Counted from the stretch's first letter, positions 1 through 8,077 are shown. The stretch: DNA of 31,103 nt from Holophagales bacterium (GCA_031281385.1 JAITFL010000046.1:1-31103); one strand, 5' to 3'. Notes: generated by a model not told the origin, from the sequence alone. Made by a program: numbers and translations.

Positions 1-300
1 CACCACTCCCTAGCACTCAAGACCGATGGCAGCCTCTGGGCGTGGGGACTCAACTCCAACGGCCAGCTTGGCGATGGCACCAGAACAGACCAGAGTGCCT
101 ACGTGCGCATCGGCATTGACAGCGACTGGGCAACTGTGTCGGCAGGGGGGTACCACTCCCTAGCGCTCAAGACCGATGGTAGCCTCTGGGCGTGGGGACT
201 CAACTCCAACGGCCAGCTTGGCGATGGCACCAGAACAGACCAGAGTGCCTACGTGCGCATCGGCATTGACAGCGACTGGGCAACCGTGTCGGCTGGCGAG
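1..300 (+). repeat. Tandem 150-bp coding repeat (RCC1 units)
   Basis: Bases 1-150 and 151-300 are nearly identical at the DNA level, differing at a handful of positions, for example cac/tac at the unit start. A third unit from 301 keeps the protein pattern but is clearly diverged in DNA. The exact 50-codon period suggests recent unit duplication or gene conversion, so copy number may vary between strains and may be collapsed in short-read assemblies. Confidence 0.9.
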
Positions 301-438
301 TATCATTCACTCGCCCTCAAGGCGGACGGCACACTTTGGGTGTGGGGAAAGAATAATAACGGCCAGCTTGGTCTTGGCGACTTCGACGACCGAAATGTCC
401 CAACCTGCGTGGGCACGGGTTTTGGCCCCCCAAGCTAG
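1..438 (+). CDS. RCC1-repeat (beta-propeller) protein, C-terminal part only
   Basis: The reading frame is open from base 1, so the 5' end lies outside the window; it ends at TAG 436-438 after 145 codons. The translation is a string of 50-residue RCC1-type units, each with [15 protein letters not shown] followed by N-x-x-GQLGDGT. These are the signature of RCC1/BNR seven-bladed propellers. In bacteria such repeats are found in large secreted or surface proteins, often with adhesive or unknown roles; that role is inferred from the family. The last unit differs ([20 protein letters not shown]) and is followed by a short tail ending GTGFGPPS, with no visible sorting or anchoring domain. No N-terminus, signal peptide or catalytic domain can be seen here. 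The ATG at 103 lies inside a repeat and is not the start. Confidence 0.85.
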   Translation, partial: HHSLALKTDGSLWAWGLNSNGQLGDGTRTDQSAYVRIGIDSDWATVSAGGYHSLALKTDGSLWAWGLNSNGQLGDGTRTDQSAYVRIGIDSDWATVSAGEYHSLALKADGTLWVWGKNNNGQLGLGDFDDRNVPTCVGTGFGPPS

Positions 439-502
439 TGGCACCTAGTTGCAATACGTGAACACATGACCATAAACCTTGCGCCAGAAAGGTACAAACG
501 AA

Positions 503-643
503 ATGTCAGAACCCATCGCCATCGGCGGCGACCCGCGCTCGGTCAAGATCTTCTTCAAGTGCGGACTCAACTACGTGAGCTGCAGCCCCTTCCGCGTGCC
601 AGTGGCCATTGTGGCGGCGGCACAGGCCAGCCTAGAAAAGTAG
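503..643 (+). pseudogene. Orphan C-terminal fragment of pyruvate phosphate dikinase
   Basis: An ATG-initiated frame of 46 codons encodes [24 protein letters not shown] and AAAQASLEK before TAG. This matches the extreme C-terminus of pyruvate phosphate dikinase (PEP-utilising enzyme barrel domain), including the cysteine of the [10 protein letters not shown] motif, which is the catalytic acid in PPDK. Full-length PPDK is about 870-900 residues; here only about 40 recognisable residues remain and an in-frame stop (473-475) lies just upstream. It is therefore a gene remnant or an odd fusion product, not a working dikinase. An AAAGG stretch 10-12 bases before the ATG is a poor ribosome site. It directly follows the RCC1 gene, which suggests a deletion or recombination scar. 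The rest of the 439-738 gap shows no other gene. Confidence 0.75.
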
Positions 644-686
644 AGCAAATACAAGTTACAAGAGGCCACTGCGCGGCGACATTGAT

Positions 687-699
687 GCGGCTGCGCCGC
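687..699 (-). terminator. Possible hairpin downstream of efp
   Basis: GCGGC-TGC-GCCGC forms a five-base-pair stem about 40 bases past the efp stop on the minus strand. There is no T-run after it, so a Rho-independent terminator is only a weak suggestion. Confidence 0.25.
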
Positions 700-738
700 G
701 CTTGATGTTTAATGCGGATTGAGCGCGTGACTCTGTCG

Positions 739-1305
739 TCACTTGGCCCGTTCTATGTAGGCCCTCTCCGAAATCTTTACCTTGATGCGCTCGCCGCTCT
801 CGATGTAGGGGGGCACGCCCACGGTCACGCCGTTTTCCAGTTTGGCGGGCTTGTACGAGCCTGTCGCGTTGGCGTTTTTCATCACAGGCTCGGTTTCGAC
901 TATCTCTAGCACCACGCTGTCAGGCAGTGTCACGGACAGCGGCGTCCCATCGTGAAACTCGACCTCCACCTGCATGTTGGGCTGCAAAAACACAATGTCG
1001 TCGCCCACTATATCTTTGTTGATCTCAAGCTGCTCGTATGTTTCATTGTTCATCAAAACAATGTTGTTGCCGTCCTCGTAAAGGTATTCCAGCATCTGCT
1101 GCTCTAGGCTGGCCTTTTCTATCTTGTCCGAAGAACCGAACCTGTTTTCGCGGTTGATGCCATCCTTCACCCTCTTCATCTTTGCCACCACCCTTGCGGG
1201 CAGGTTGCCCGGAGTCTGGTGCTCGACGCTGACCACCCGGCACAGCTCCCCCTCATAGACGATGATCATCCCCGCCCTAAGCTGTGTGGCTATTATGTTT
1301 GCCAT
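739..1305 (-). CDS. efp: Translation elongation factor P
   Basis: This 188-residue protein has the usual EF-P length and three-domain layout: an N-terminal KOW-like domain (about 1-65), an OB domain (about 66-128) and the C-terminal OB domain with GVTVGVPPYIESGERIKV near residues 155-175. EF-P enters the ribosomal E site and relieves stalling at polyproline stretches. The ATG at 1305 is preceded by AAGGGG with 6-base spacing. The loop that reaches the peptidyl-transferase centre reads HQTPGNLPARV, so position 34, the modified Lys of E. coli, is Asn, and position 32, the rhamnosylated Arg in other groups, is Pro. This factor would therefore not be a substrate for lysine or arginine modification at those positions. 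It lies just downstream of tRNA-Val on the same strand; co-transcription is possible. Confidence 0.97.
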   Translation of the reverse strand: MANIIATQLRAGMIIVYEGELCRVVSVEHQTPGNLPARVVAKMKRVKDGINRENRFGSSDKIEKASLEQQMLEYLYEDGNNIVLMNNETYEQLEINKDIVGDDIVFLQPNMQVEVEFHDGTPLSVTLPDSVVLEIVETEPVMKNANATGSYKPAKLENGVTVGVPPYIESGERIKVKISERAYIERAK

Positions 1306-1346
1306 GTTGTCCCCTTAATGCTCCATGTAATTCAAAAAAGATGGAT

Positions 1347-1421
1347 TGGTGGGCGTAACAGGATTTGAACCTGTGACTTCTACCGTGTGAAGATAGCACT
1401 CTACCGCTGAGTTATACGCCC
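1347..1421 (-). tRNA. tRNA-Val (anticodon CAC)
   Basis: On the minus strand the sequence folds as a complete cloverleaf: 7-bp acceptor GGGCGTA/TACGCCC, D stem ACTC/GAGT, anticodon stem CTATC/GGTAG (one T-G pair) around loop TTCACAC, and T stem ACAGG/CCTGT around TTCAAAT. The discriminator is A and the 3' CCA is encoded (1347-1349). Loop positions 34-36 are CAC, which reads the valine codon GUG. The gene is divergent from the carbonic anhydrase gene and lies 41 bases upstream of efp. Confidence 0.95.
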
Positions 1422-1482
1422 ACGGACTATTTAGACTATCATGTATTTAGACCAATTGGAAGAAGTTGGCATAGGAGGTTCA

Positions 1483-2058
1483 TTGATACGCTCACACAAA
1501 GGCATGGAGCCAAAGATAGGCAACAGAGTGTTTATAGCACCCGACACTGTGATAATTGGGGACGTGGTTATTGGCGACGACACCAGCATATGGTTCCAGT
1601 GCGTCGCTAGGGGTGACGTGAACTGGATAGAGATAGGCTCTAGGGTCAACATACAGGACAAGTGCTGCCTGCACGTGACTATAGAAAAATGGCCGCTGCT
1701 GCTTGAAGACGAGGTCAGCGTGGCCCACAATGTGATGCTGCATGGCTGCACTATAAGGCGGGGGGCACTGATTGGCATGAGTTCCACCATCATGGACGGC
1801 GCGGAAATCGGCGAGGGCTGCTTAGTGGCCGCTGGTTCGCTAGTGAGGGAAGGCTTCAAGGCCCCCCCGCACACCCTAGTCGCCGGATGGCCAGCGGTGG
1901 TAAAGCACGACCTAAACGAAAAGCATAAAAGCCTTGCGGCAAGCATCTGGCATCGCTACATCAAATACAAGGACATCTATGTGGAAGATGGGTGGGAATA
2001 TGCCCCATCCAACGCAGACACCCATAATTCCGTTGGATTTCCACGGAATGGGCGATAG
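1483..2058 (+). CDS. Gamma-class carbonic anhydrase-like hexapeptide protein
   Basis: This is a left-handed beta-helix protein of the YrdA/PaaY/CaiE/Cam family, normally a trimer that binds metal between subunits. The three expected metal ligands are present: His64 (CCLHV), His82 and His87 (AHNVMLHGC). RGDVN at about 43-47 and NIQD at 57-60 are the other conserved positions. The family includes true carbonic anhydrases and proteins of unknown activity, so catalysis is inferred. I chose TTG 1483 as start because AGGAGG (1473-1478) sits 4 bases before it and the resulting N-terminus (M)IRSHKG matches the usual family start; an ATG at 1441 would add 14 residues with no ribosome site. The product is 191 residues with a roughly 35-residue charged C-terminal tail. 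It is convergent with the phosphate transporter gene, 24 bases away. Confidence 0.88.
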   Translation: MIRSHKGMEPKIGNRVFIAPDTVIIGDVVIGDDTSIWFQCVARGDVNWIEIGSRVNIQDKCCLHVTIEKWPLLLEDEVSVAHNVMLHGCTIRRGALIGMSSTIMDGAEIGEGCLVAAGSLVREGFKAPPHTLVAGWPAVVKHDLNEKHKSLAASIWHRYIKYKDIYVEDGWEYAPSNADTHNSVGFPRNGR

Positions 2059-2082
2059 GCGCAAAAAGGGTGACGCTGGACG

Positions 2083-3171
2083 CTACTCGGTAACGGCGGC
2101 TATCGGCGGCCTATTTAGTTCGGGCACGTGTACGAGTGAGGGCGCCGCCTTGACAAGCACAAAATAAAATGTCGCGGCCAACAACGCACTGGCGGGGATG
2201 GTGAGCACCCACGCCACAAAAATGTTGCCGGCAAGGCCCCACTTGACCGCCTTGGCGTTCATGCTTGCCCCAACGCCCATGATGGCCCCAGATATGCTGT
2301 GCGTGGTACTGACCGGGATGCCCATGTGCGCCGTTGTAAAGAGCACCAGCGCTGCCCCCGTTTCTGCCGCAAAGCCATGTATGGGTTTTAGCTTGGCTAT
2401 CTTGTGGCCCAAGGTCTTGATTATCCTCCAGCCCCCTGCGGCTGTGCCAAGGGCCATAAAGCTGGCGCAGGTTATTTTTGTCCATAAGGGTACGTGTATC
2501 CCGGCTCCCGCCTCAGGGATGGGGACGCCCCATACTGGGTGGTTCAGCCCGTACATCATCATTCCAAGGCAGATGATACCCATCGCTTTTTGTGCGTCAT
2601 TTTGCCCATGGGTGAATGACATTGCCGCAGCAGAAACCAACTGGAGCTTTTTGAATGCGTAGTTTACCTTGTGCGTGTTCATGCGACGGACTATCCAAAG
2701 TATGGCAATTATCAACATTCCGGCCACCAAGAAACCTAGGGCCGGCGAAATGACAATGAAGGCGGCTATCTCCCTAAGTTTGGCCCAGTTGAGGGCGGTG
2801 TACCCCGCATGGGCCGCTGCCGCGCCCGCCAGCCCGCCCATGACGGTGTGGCTGGTGCTGGAAGGGATGCCGAACCACCAAGTCATCACGTCCCAAAGGA
2901 TCGCCGACATCAGGGTTGCCATAACCACTGCGGGGACAATGTTAATAGGGTCAACCAGCCCCTTTGCTATTGTCGAAGCGACGGCCGTCCCCGCCAAGGC
3001 GCCGCCAAAGTTAAGCACTGCGGCCATCATCACGGCATACCTGCCTGGCAGCACCCCCGTCGAAACAACCGTGGCTATAGAATTGGCCGTGTCGTGAAAG
3101 CCATTTATGTAGTCTATGCACCAGCTCATCAAAACGATGGCGACAAGGGCCAATGGGACATATTCAAACAT
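2083..3171 (-). CDS. Inorganic phosphate transporter, Pit/Pho4 family
   Basis: A 362-residue polytopic membrane protein with about ten hydrophobic segments. The two inverted Pho4 signature repeats are visible: INGFHDTANSIATVVSTG near residues 22-42 and FTHGQNDAQKAMG near 190. Pit proteins import phosphate (as metal-phosphate) in symport with protons or sodium; the substrate is inferred from family and neighbour. Length fits the shorter bacterial Pit group without a large cytoplasmic loop. ATG 3171 has GAGG about 8 bases upstream, inside the end of the preceding DUF47 gene, which stops 10 bases before. The pair forms a two-gene operon in the DUF47-pit order seen in many bacteria. Confidence 0.93.
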   Translation of the reverse strand: MFEYVPLALVAIVLMSWCIDYINGFHDTANSIATVVSTGVLPGRYAVMMAAVLNFGGALAGTAVASTIAKGLVDPINIVPAVVMATLMSAILWDVMTWWFGIPSSTSHTVMGGLAGAAAAHAGYTALNWAKLREIAAFIVISPALGFLVAGMLIIAILWIVRRMNTHKVNYAFKKLQLVSAAAMSFTHGQNDAQKAMGIICLGMMMYGLNHPVWGVPIPEAGAGIHVPLWTKITCASFMALGTAAGGWRIIKTLGHKIAKLKPIHGFAAETGAALVLFTTAHMGIPVSTTHSISGAIMGVGASMNAKAVKWGLAGNIFVAWVLTIPASALLAATFYFVLVKAAPSLVHVPELNRPPIAAVTE

Positions 3172-3181
3172 TCGCTGGGCC

Positions 3182-3841
3182 TCAGGCGTTCTTAGTGATG
3201 GTGGAGCCGACGACCTTTGCCACCAAAGCGATGGAATCTGCCGCGTCTTCGAGATCCCAGATGATTTCCTTCCACTTGATCAATTCGATGGCATTTGCGA
3301 CTGTCGCAAATAGCTCGGCCAGCGAAGTGTTGTAGATGGCGTCTATTTGGTCTTCCATGCTTTGGATTAGGCGTATTCTGCTTCTCATTTCCTTTACGTT
3401 TGACATCTTTCTTATGGATTTCATCAAGAACACCAGTTCGGATGCGCCATCTATCAGCAGGTTGGTGATGACTAGCGCCGCTGGCCTGATCTGGCCCACC
3501 CGGTATAGGACAAACTTTTCGCTCACTGCGTCCAGCCTGTCAATCACGTTGTCTATCGCGTCCGAAAGCTGGAGTATGTCGTCCCTCTCTATGGGGGTGA
3601 CAAAGGTCTGGTCTAGGTGGTCTATGACATCTTTGTTTATGTCGTCGCCGGTGTGCTCGTATATCTTCATCTGGTGCCTTAGCTCGCTCCACCTTGCCGG
3701 GTCATTGGTCTCTAGCTCGGAGCGGAAGTATTTGATGGCCTCCAGCAGGTTGGCGGCAGCCTTTTCCAGCAGGTCGAAGAACATTGCCTCACGGGGCTTG
3801 AGCAATCGAATGATTGAGCTGATGGACACGCTTACCCCCAT
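3182..3841 (-). CDS. DUF47 / PhoU-like Pit accessory protein
   Basis: This 219-residue all-helical protein starts MGVSVSISSIIRLLKPRE followed by FFDLLEKAAANLLEAIKYF. It contains EHTGDDINKDVIDHLDQTF, DILQLSDAIDNVIDRLDAV and WDLEDAADSIALV, the heptad-rich helices with acidic metal-binding positions typical of DUF47, a PhoU relative. Such proteins are encoded next to Pit transporters and are thought to modulate phosphate uptake; no enzymatic role is established. The gene is the promoter-proximal partner of pit, 10 bases upstream of it. The ATG at 3841 has no strong ribosome site, but no later start fits the family N-terminus better. Confidence 0.92.
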   Translation of the reverse strand: MGVSVSISSIIRLLKPREAMFFDLLEKAAANLLEAIKYFRSELETNDPARWSELRHQMKIYEHTGDDINKDVIDHLDQTFVTPIERDDILQLSDAIDNVIDRLDAVSEKFVLYRVGQIRPAALVITNLLIDGASELVFLMKSIRKMSNVKEMRSRIRLIQSMEDQIDAIYNTSLAELFATVANAIELIKWKEIIWDLEDAADSIALVAKVVGSTITKNA

Positions 3842-3930
3842 TCTGATGCCTGGCCCAAACTGCCGAGACGAGGCTCATGTAAAATCAAAGCATATTTATG
3901 TGAAATGCGTGTAACATTTGGTTCATAAAT

Positions 3931-3958
3931 ATTCTATGGATGTTCGCGCAGTTTTCAA
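3931..3958 (-). promoter_or_regulatory. Likely sigma-70-type promoter for DUF47-pit
   Basis: On the minus strand TTGAAA (3953-3958) and TAGAAT (3931-3936) are separated by 16 bases, about 90 bases before the DUF47 start, in a 161-base AT-rich gap. This is sequence resemblance only. Confidence 0.45.
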
Positions 3959-4002
3959 AAACAATAACTAAATCTAGTTATTTCAATGATTATGCTTCTG
4001 GT

Positions 4003-6627
4003 TTACCTATTGATTTTTATCACGTACTCCGCGCCTTTTTTTGCTTGGATGGTCAGCACTTCACCTAGCAGGCGCGCCTTCGCGCCATTGACTGTGACGC
4101 TGGAGCCATTGAACGCCGCGTTTCGCACCGCAATATTGCCATCGGCAAAGGCTTTTAGTTTGGCTGTGACTAATTTGCCGTTGGCCCAGGTCATGTCGAG
4201 CGTGTGGCCGCCAATAGTCCGCAGACCAGAGACAGAACCCCTTGCCCAAGTGCTTGGCAGCGCGGGAAGAAGATCAACCGAGCCAAGGTGGCTTTGCACA
4301 AGCATTTCCTGCACTCCGGCCGTGTAGCCAAAGTTGCCATCTATCTGGAAATAAAAGCCATCGGTGGAAAAGCCTATCCCGCTGTGCAGGTCGAACATGT
4401 TTTTGGCAAGGTTGTCTTTGAAGAGGTTTTGGATGAGCCTATAGGCGTGATCGCCGTCCAGCGCACGAGCCCAGAGGTTTATCTTCCAGCCCATGGACCA
4501 GCCAGTCGCGCCATCCCCCCGCCTTTCTAGCGTCTTTACCGCAGCGGCGTGGTAATCCTTGTTTCCGTTTGCAACGCTTGTGCCTGGGTAAAAGCCCACC
4601 AACTGCGACATGTGGCGGTGCTCAAAGTCGTAGCTGTCAAAATCTGTGCGAGACTCGCTCCACTCCATAATTTGCCCATATTCCCCGATGTTGACGGGGC
4701 CGTATAAGTTGGCCAGTTTTTCTTCTATTTCTGCTTTCAGTGCGGCGTCTGTCTTTTCAACGCCCAACTGCTTCATGCAGTCTAGGGAAAGCTTGAATAG
4801 CTCCCATACCAACTGCTGTTCGTACGCCACTGCCACCGTAAGCGGGCCGTGTTCGGGAGAATAGCTTGGGGATACGACGTACTTGCCCGCCCAAAGGCCA
4901 TCCGCAGGCTTGCGGAGAGCCTTGGTCCACATGAGCGCCGCTTCGCGGATGATGGGCCAATAGTCTCTTTCAAATGCCCCTTTATCGCCGCCGTACTGCA
5001 AAAATTGGTACAGGTTCTGGCTCAAAAAGGCATTGGAGCCTGGCGACCAGCCCCAGTACCATATCCTGCCTGGCGCCGTGCGGCCATAGATGTTGGTTGA
5101 GATGTGGGTGTTCCAACCCGTGCCTGGCGTTTTCCAGTCATTCATCGGTGTTGTTGGCGGATATTGGTACTTTTGGGCGGTGTATCGGCCAGTCACCACT
5201 TGCGACAGGACGAATTTTTGCAGTGGCTCCATCGTTTCAACCAGATTTGCCCCGCCGGCTGGCCAATAGTTCATCTGCAAGTTGATGTTGGTGTGATAGT
5301 CGGCAGACCAAGGCGGCGCGTTCTCCGGGTTCCACTTGCCCTGTAGGTTGGCTGGCAGCGAGCCTTCACGGCTAGAAGCAATCAGCATGTACCTGCCATA
5401 TTGGTAGAGCAGCGTTTCCAACATTTGGAACTGTGGCCCTTTTGTGTTTTCCGCCGCCTTGTACGCCGCAAGCGCCTCGTCCGTTGGCACATTGTTTGTG
5501 CCGCCTAAGTCTAATGACACGCGGCCAAATAGCGATGCATGGTCTGCAATGTGCGCTCTCTTAAAGGCGGCATAGCCGTTGCCATCCAACTCGGAGGCCA
5601 ATGCCGATGCCACGCGCTTTGAAACTTGCTCTAAGTTCTCGCCTGTTCTGTATGTCAATTTTTCGAACCATGTGCTGCCGGGGGGCAGGGAGTACTCGTT
5701 TTTATAGTCGGTTCCAAGCGCAAAATAAATAGTTGCGGAATCAGCCCCTGTGACGCTTACAGTCGTTTTTTCTTCGTCTGTCTTGATGCTGCCGCCAACA
5801 TTGCAGACCCTAAAAACTCCGGCGTACAGCAGTCCATTGTCCTTTAACCCACCGGACAGGGATATTGAGCCGTTGCGGGCCGAAACCACTGGCAGTTGCG
5901 CCCTGCCCCTGACCTTGCCATCTGGCTGGCCAGGGGTAACAGAAACGTCCAAGTTCACCTTGCCAGGCCCCTTGGCCTCTATTCTAACCGCTATGGCGTT
6001 GCCGGGGTAGCTGGCAAAATATTCGCGAGTGTACGTGGTGGCCCCTACCCTATAAGTGACACGCGCAATGCCCTCTTGCAGATCCAGTTCGCGGCGGTAG
6101 TCTCTTGCTTCGACTTCGCCCTGTTGCAGCTTGTAATCCAAATTGAGGAAGCCGAAATTTTTGTATTTGCCATAGCCATTGTAATTCCCCTCTAGTGCAG
6201 GCGTGTATAGCCCTTGGTGTCCTGCGTCGCCCTTTGCCGCGCCATTTTTGTAGTGGGCGTATATCGCGTCTTGGTCGGGGTCAAAGGCGTTGTAGCCAAA
6301 ATTGTAATCGGTGTCGGCGTCTGGGTTGCCAGTGCTTCTCTCCTTTCCGCCGGGCCCGCCACTCCAAAGGGATTCTTCGTTAAACTGTATCCGCTCGCTT
6401 TCGACGCCGCCCTGTATCATGGCCGCCAAGCGTCCATTCCCAATTGGCAGCGTGTCGTTGGCCTTGTTTAGCTGCGTGTTGAGCGTCCCAGGCTTTCGGT
6501 ACCAAATGGAAAGCGCGTGCGCGGGGGCCGCCGCGTTTCCCGACAACTTTGCTTGTGGCTTGTTTTGGCAATACGCCGGCGCTGCCAATATGACGCAGGC
6601 AAGTGTCAGTATGATGTTTGCTTTCAT
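4003..6627 (-). CDS. Secreted GH95 glycoside hydrolase (alpha-L-fucosidase type)
   Basis: An 874-residue protein starting with a signal peptide (MKANIILTLACVILAAPAYC, cleavage near residue 20; the Cys could alternatively be a lipobox). The GH95 pattern is clear: LPIGNGRLAAMIQGG (60-74) with ERIQFNEESLWSG in the N-terminal beta domain; NINLQMNYWPA (447-457) carrying the two Asn that activate water; SPSYSPEHG with the general acid Glu592; and IDGNFGYTAGVQEML with Asp763. GH95 enzymes are inverting exo-enzymes, mostly alpha-1,2-L-fucosidases, with some L-galactosidases, so the sugar is fairly but not fully certain. Likely substrates are fucosylated plant or host glycans. ATG 6627 has AAGGAG 8 bases upstream. 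It stands alone between a repeat element and the DUF47 promoter, with no sugar transporter nearby. Confidence 0.94.
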   Translation of the reverse strand: MKANIILTLACVILAAPAYCQNKPQAKLSGNAAAPAHALSIWYRKPGTLNTQLNKANDTLPIGNGRLAAMIQGGVESERIQFNEESLWSGGPGGKERSTGNPDADTDYNFGYNAFDPDQDAIYAHYKNGAAKGDAGHQGLYTPALEGNYNGYGKYKNFGFLNLDYKLQQGEVEARDYRRELDLQEGIARVTYRVGATTYTREYFASYPGNAIAVRIEAKGPGKVNLDVSVTPGQPDGKVRGRAQLPVVSARNGSISLSGGLKDNGLLYAGVFRVCNVGGSIKTDEEKTTVSVTGADSATIYFALGTDYKNEYSLPPGSTWFEKLTYRTGENLEQVSKRVASALASELDGNGYAAFKRAHIADHASLFGRVSLDLGGTNNVPTDEALAAYKAAENTKGPQFQMLETLLYQYGRYMLIASSREGSLPANLQGKWNPENAPPWSADYHTNINLQMNYWPAGGANLVETMEPLQKFVLSQVVTGRYTAQKYQYPPTTPMNDWKTPGTGWNTHISTNIYGRTAPGRIWYWGWSPGSNAFLSQNLYQFLQYGGDKGAFERDYWPIIREAALMWTKALRKPADGLWAGKYVVSPSYSPEHGPLTVAVAYEQQLVWELFKLSLDCMKQLGVEKTDAALKAEIEEKLANLYGPVNIGEYGQIMEWSESRTDFDSYDFEHRHMSQLVGFYPGTSVANGNKDYHAAAVKTLERRGDGATGWSMGWKINLWARALDGDHAYRLIQNLFKDNLAKNMFDLHSGIGFSTDGFYFQIDGNFGYTAGVQEMLVQSHLGSVDLLPALPSTWARGSVSGLRTIGGHTLDMTWANGKLVTAKLKAFADGNIAVRNAAFNGSSVTVNGAKARLLGEVLTIQAKKGAEYVIKINR

Positions 6628-6661
6628 GGTTTGTCTCCTTGATGGTTATACAATGAGGCAC

Positions 6662-6812
6662 TTGCAAAAACCTCAACCAATCTCAATAAACCCCGATCCC
6701 AATTAAAAAATCGGTGCGGCCAAAGGCCGCATCCACCATTGTCAATTGTCCATTGTCCATTGTCAATTCGGTAATCGGAGTCATACTGTCCAAAAAGATC
6801 AGAATTTTGCAA
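6662..6812. repeat. MITE-like dispersed element, copy 1
   Basis: A 151-bp non-coding element bounded by TTGCAAAA (6662-6669) and its inverted copy TTTTGCAA (6805-6812). Inside are a perfect hairpin TGCGGCC-AAA-GGCCGCA (6715-6731), a short satellite of TTGTC(C/A)ATTG units (about 6738-6767), and a TAATCGGAGTC block followed by ATCAGAATTTTGC. All these parts recur in the same order at 15023-15209. It lies between the GH95 start and the aroC stop, 5 bases from the latter, and has no coding potential for a transposase. Confidence 0.75.
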
Positions 6813-6817
6813 CGGGT

Positions 6818-7939
6818 TCAATTGAGTAATTGAATTATCGAATCCCAGTCATATTCCTCAACGCCAATGACACTTTGGGGGGCTAGGTCTTGCTGGGCCA
6901 GCCAAGCGTCATAGATGGCAAGGGCGCACATGGCCTCGGCCACGGGCAGCAGCCTTGGCGCGATGCAGGGGTCGTGTCGGCCTGATATTTCTATTTCCTT
7001 TGCCGCCCCGTCTGCGCCTATGGTTTTTTGCGCGGACCCGATTGAGCTAGTGGGCTTGATGGCAAGGCGGACTATCAAAACGTCCCCATTGGAGATGCCG
7101 CCTAGCACGCCGCCTGAATTGTTACTGCCAAAGCCGCTTGGCAAAATCGGGTCATTGTGCTGCGAGCCGCGCATCTTTGCCGCTTGGAACCCAGAGCCGA
7201 ACTCCACGCCCTTTATGCCCCCTATGCTCATGCATGCATAGGCCAGCATGGCGTCCAGCTTTGAAAACACAGGGTCTCCAAGGCCCGTTGGCAGGCCGGA
7301 GATGTGTATTTCCGCAATGGCGCCAACAGAATCCTTGTCCGCCATCGCCGCCTCAACCGCAGCGCGTTGCGCTGGAAATGCACTTGGGTCGCATGACCTC
7401 AGCGGGTTTTTTTCGACAAAGTTCCAATCTATCGTTTCGCACCCAACGCCACCTATTTCCCTATTGAAAGACCTTATAGCCACGCCGAGGGGTGCCAGTT
7501 GCTGCTTGGCCCACGCGCCCGCAGCCACCCTAGCCAAGGTCTCCCGTCCGCTGGCCCTGCCGCCGCCACGGTGGTCTCTCAGGCCGTACTTCCGGCTATA
7601 TGTCATATCCGCGTGACCGGGGCGAAAAATGTCCTTGATGGCCTGGTAGTCCTCTGGCCGCTGACCCTCGTTAAAGACCACCAGTGCTATCGGGGCCCCT
7701 GTTGTTCGTCCATCTAAGACCCCGGAGAGAACTTGCACACTGTCCCTCTCCCCGCGCTTAGAAGCCATTTCGGACTGCCCAGGGCGGCGCCTGTCCAGTT
7801 CCAGTTGTATGGCCTCTAAGTCAAATAGCAGCCCCGGCCTTACGCCGTCCAGCACCGCGCCTACGGCTGGCCCGTGGCTCTCGCCAAAGGTAGTCACTCT
7901 AAAGGAATGGCCGAATGTGTTGGGGGAGATGTGGAGCAT
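6818..7939 (-). CDS. aroC: Chorismate synthase
   Basis: A 373-residue protein that catalyses the last common step of the shikimate pathway, EPSP to chorismate, with reduced FMN. Family signatures are all visible: FGESHG near the N-terminus; RRPGQS with GERDSVQVLSGVLDG; RPGHADMTYSRKYGLRDHRG and GGRASGRETLARVAAGA; GGIKGVEFGSGF; and NNSGGVLGGISNG with VRLAIKPTSSI. The ATG at 7939 gives the normal start (MLHISPNTFGHSFRVTTFG); an in-frame TTG five codons upstream is less likely. No strong ribosome site is seen. The gene stands alone on its strand, with the repeat element starting immediately after its stop. Confidence 0.97.
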   Translation of the reverse strand: MLHISPNTFGHSFRVTTFGESHGPAVGAVLDGVRPGLLFDLEAIQLELDRRRPGQSEMASKRGERDSVQVLSGVLDGRTTGAPIALVVFNEGQRPEDYQAIKDIFRPGHADMTYSRKYGLRDHRGGGRASGRETLARVAAGAWAKQQLAPLGVAIRSFNREIGGVGCETIDWNFVEKNPLRSCDPSAFPAQRAAVEAAMADKDSVGAIAEIHISGLPTGLGDPVFSKLDAMLAYACMSIGGIKGVEFGSGFQAAKMRGSQHNDPILPSGFGSNNSGGVLGGISNGDVLIVRLAIKPTSSIGSAQKTIGADGAAKEIEISGRHDPCIAPRLLPVAEAMCALAIYDAWLAQQDLAPQSVIGVEEYDWDSIIQLLN

Positions 7940-8077
7940 AATTCTAGGGTTCAAGTGTTAGGGTAGATTTGGCGAACAGCACTAAATGGATGGGCAGTAT
8001 GGCTATATGGGAAATCAATGGGCGGACTCCGGCACCGATCGAAAAGATATTAATACGCAACAAAAATTTACAAACTA

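Noticed and set aside
1..450. Tandem repeats considered as a CRISPR array
   Set aside because: Units are 150 bp, contiguous, in frame and encode RCC1 motifs; there are no unique spacers.
466..705. A 79-codon plus-strand frame over the PPDK remnant
   Set aside because: The other frame (503-643) carries the recognisable PPDK motifs; this one is Arg-rich out-of-frame translation of the same GC-rich DNA.
1431..1946. A 171-codon minus-strand frame opposite the carbonic anhydrase gene
   Set aside because: It is antisense to a clear gene with conserved metal ligands, has no recognisable domain and runs into the tRNA boundary.
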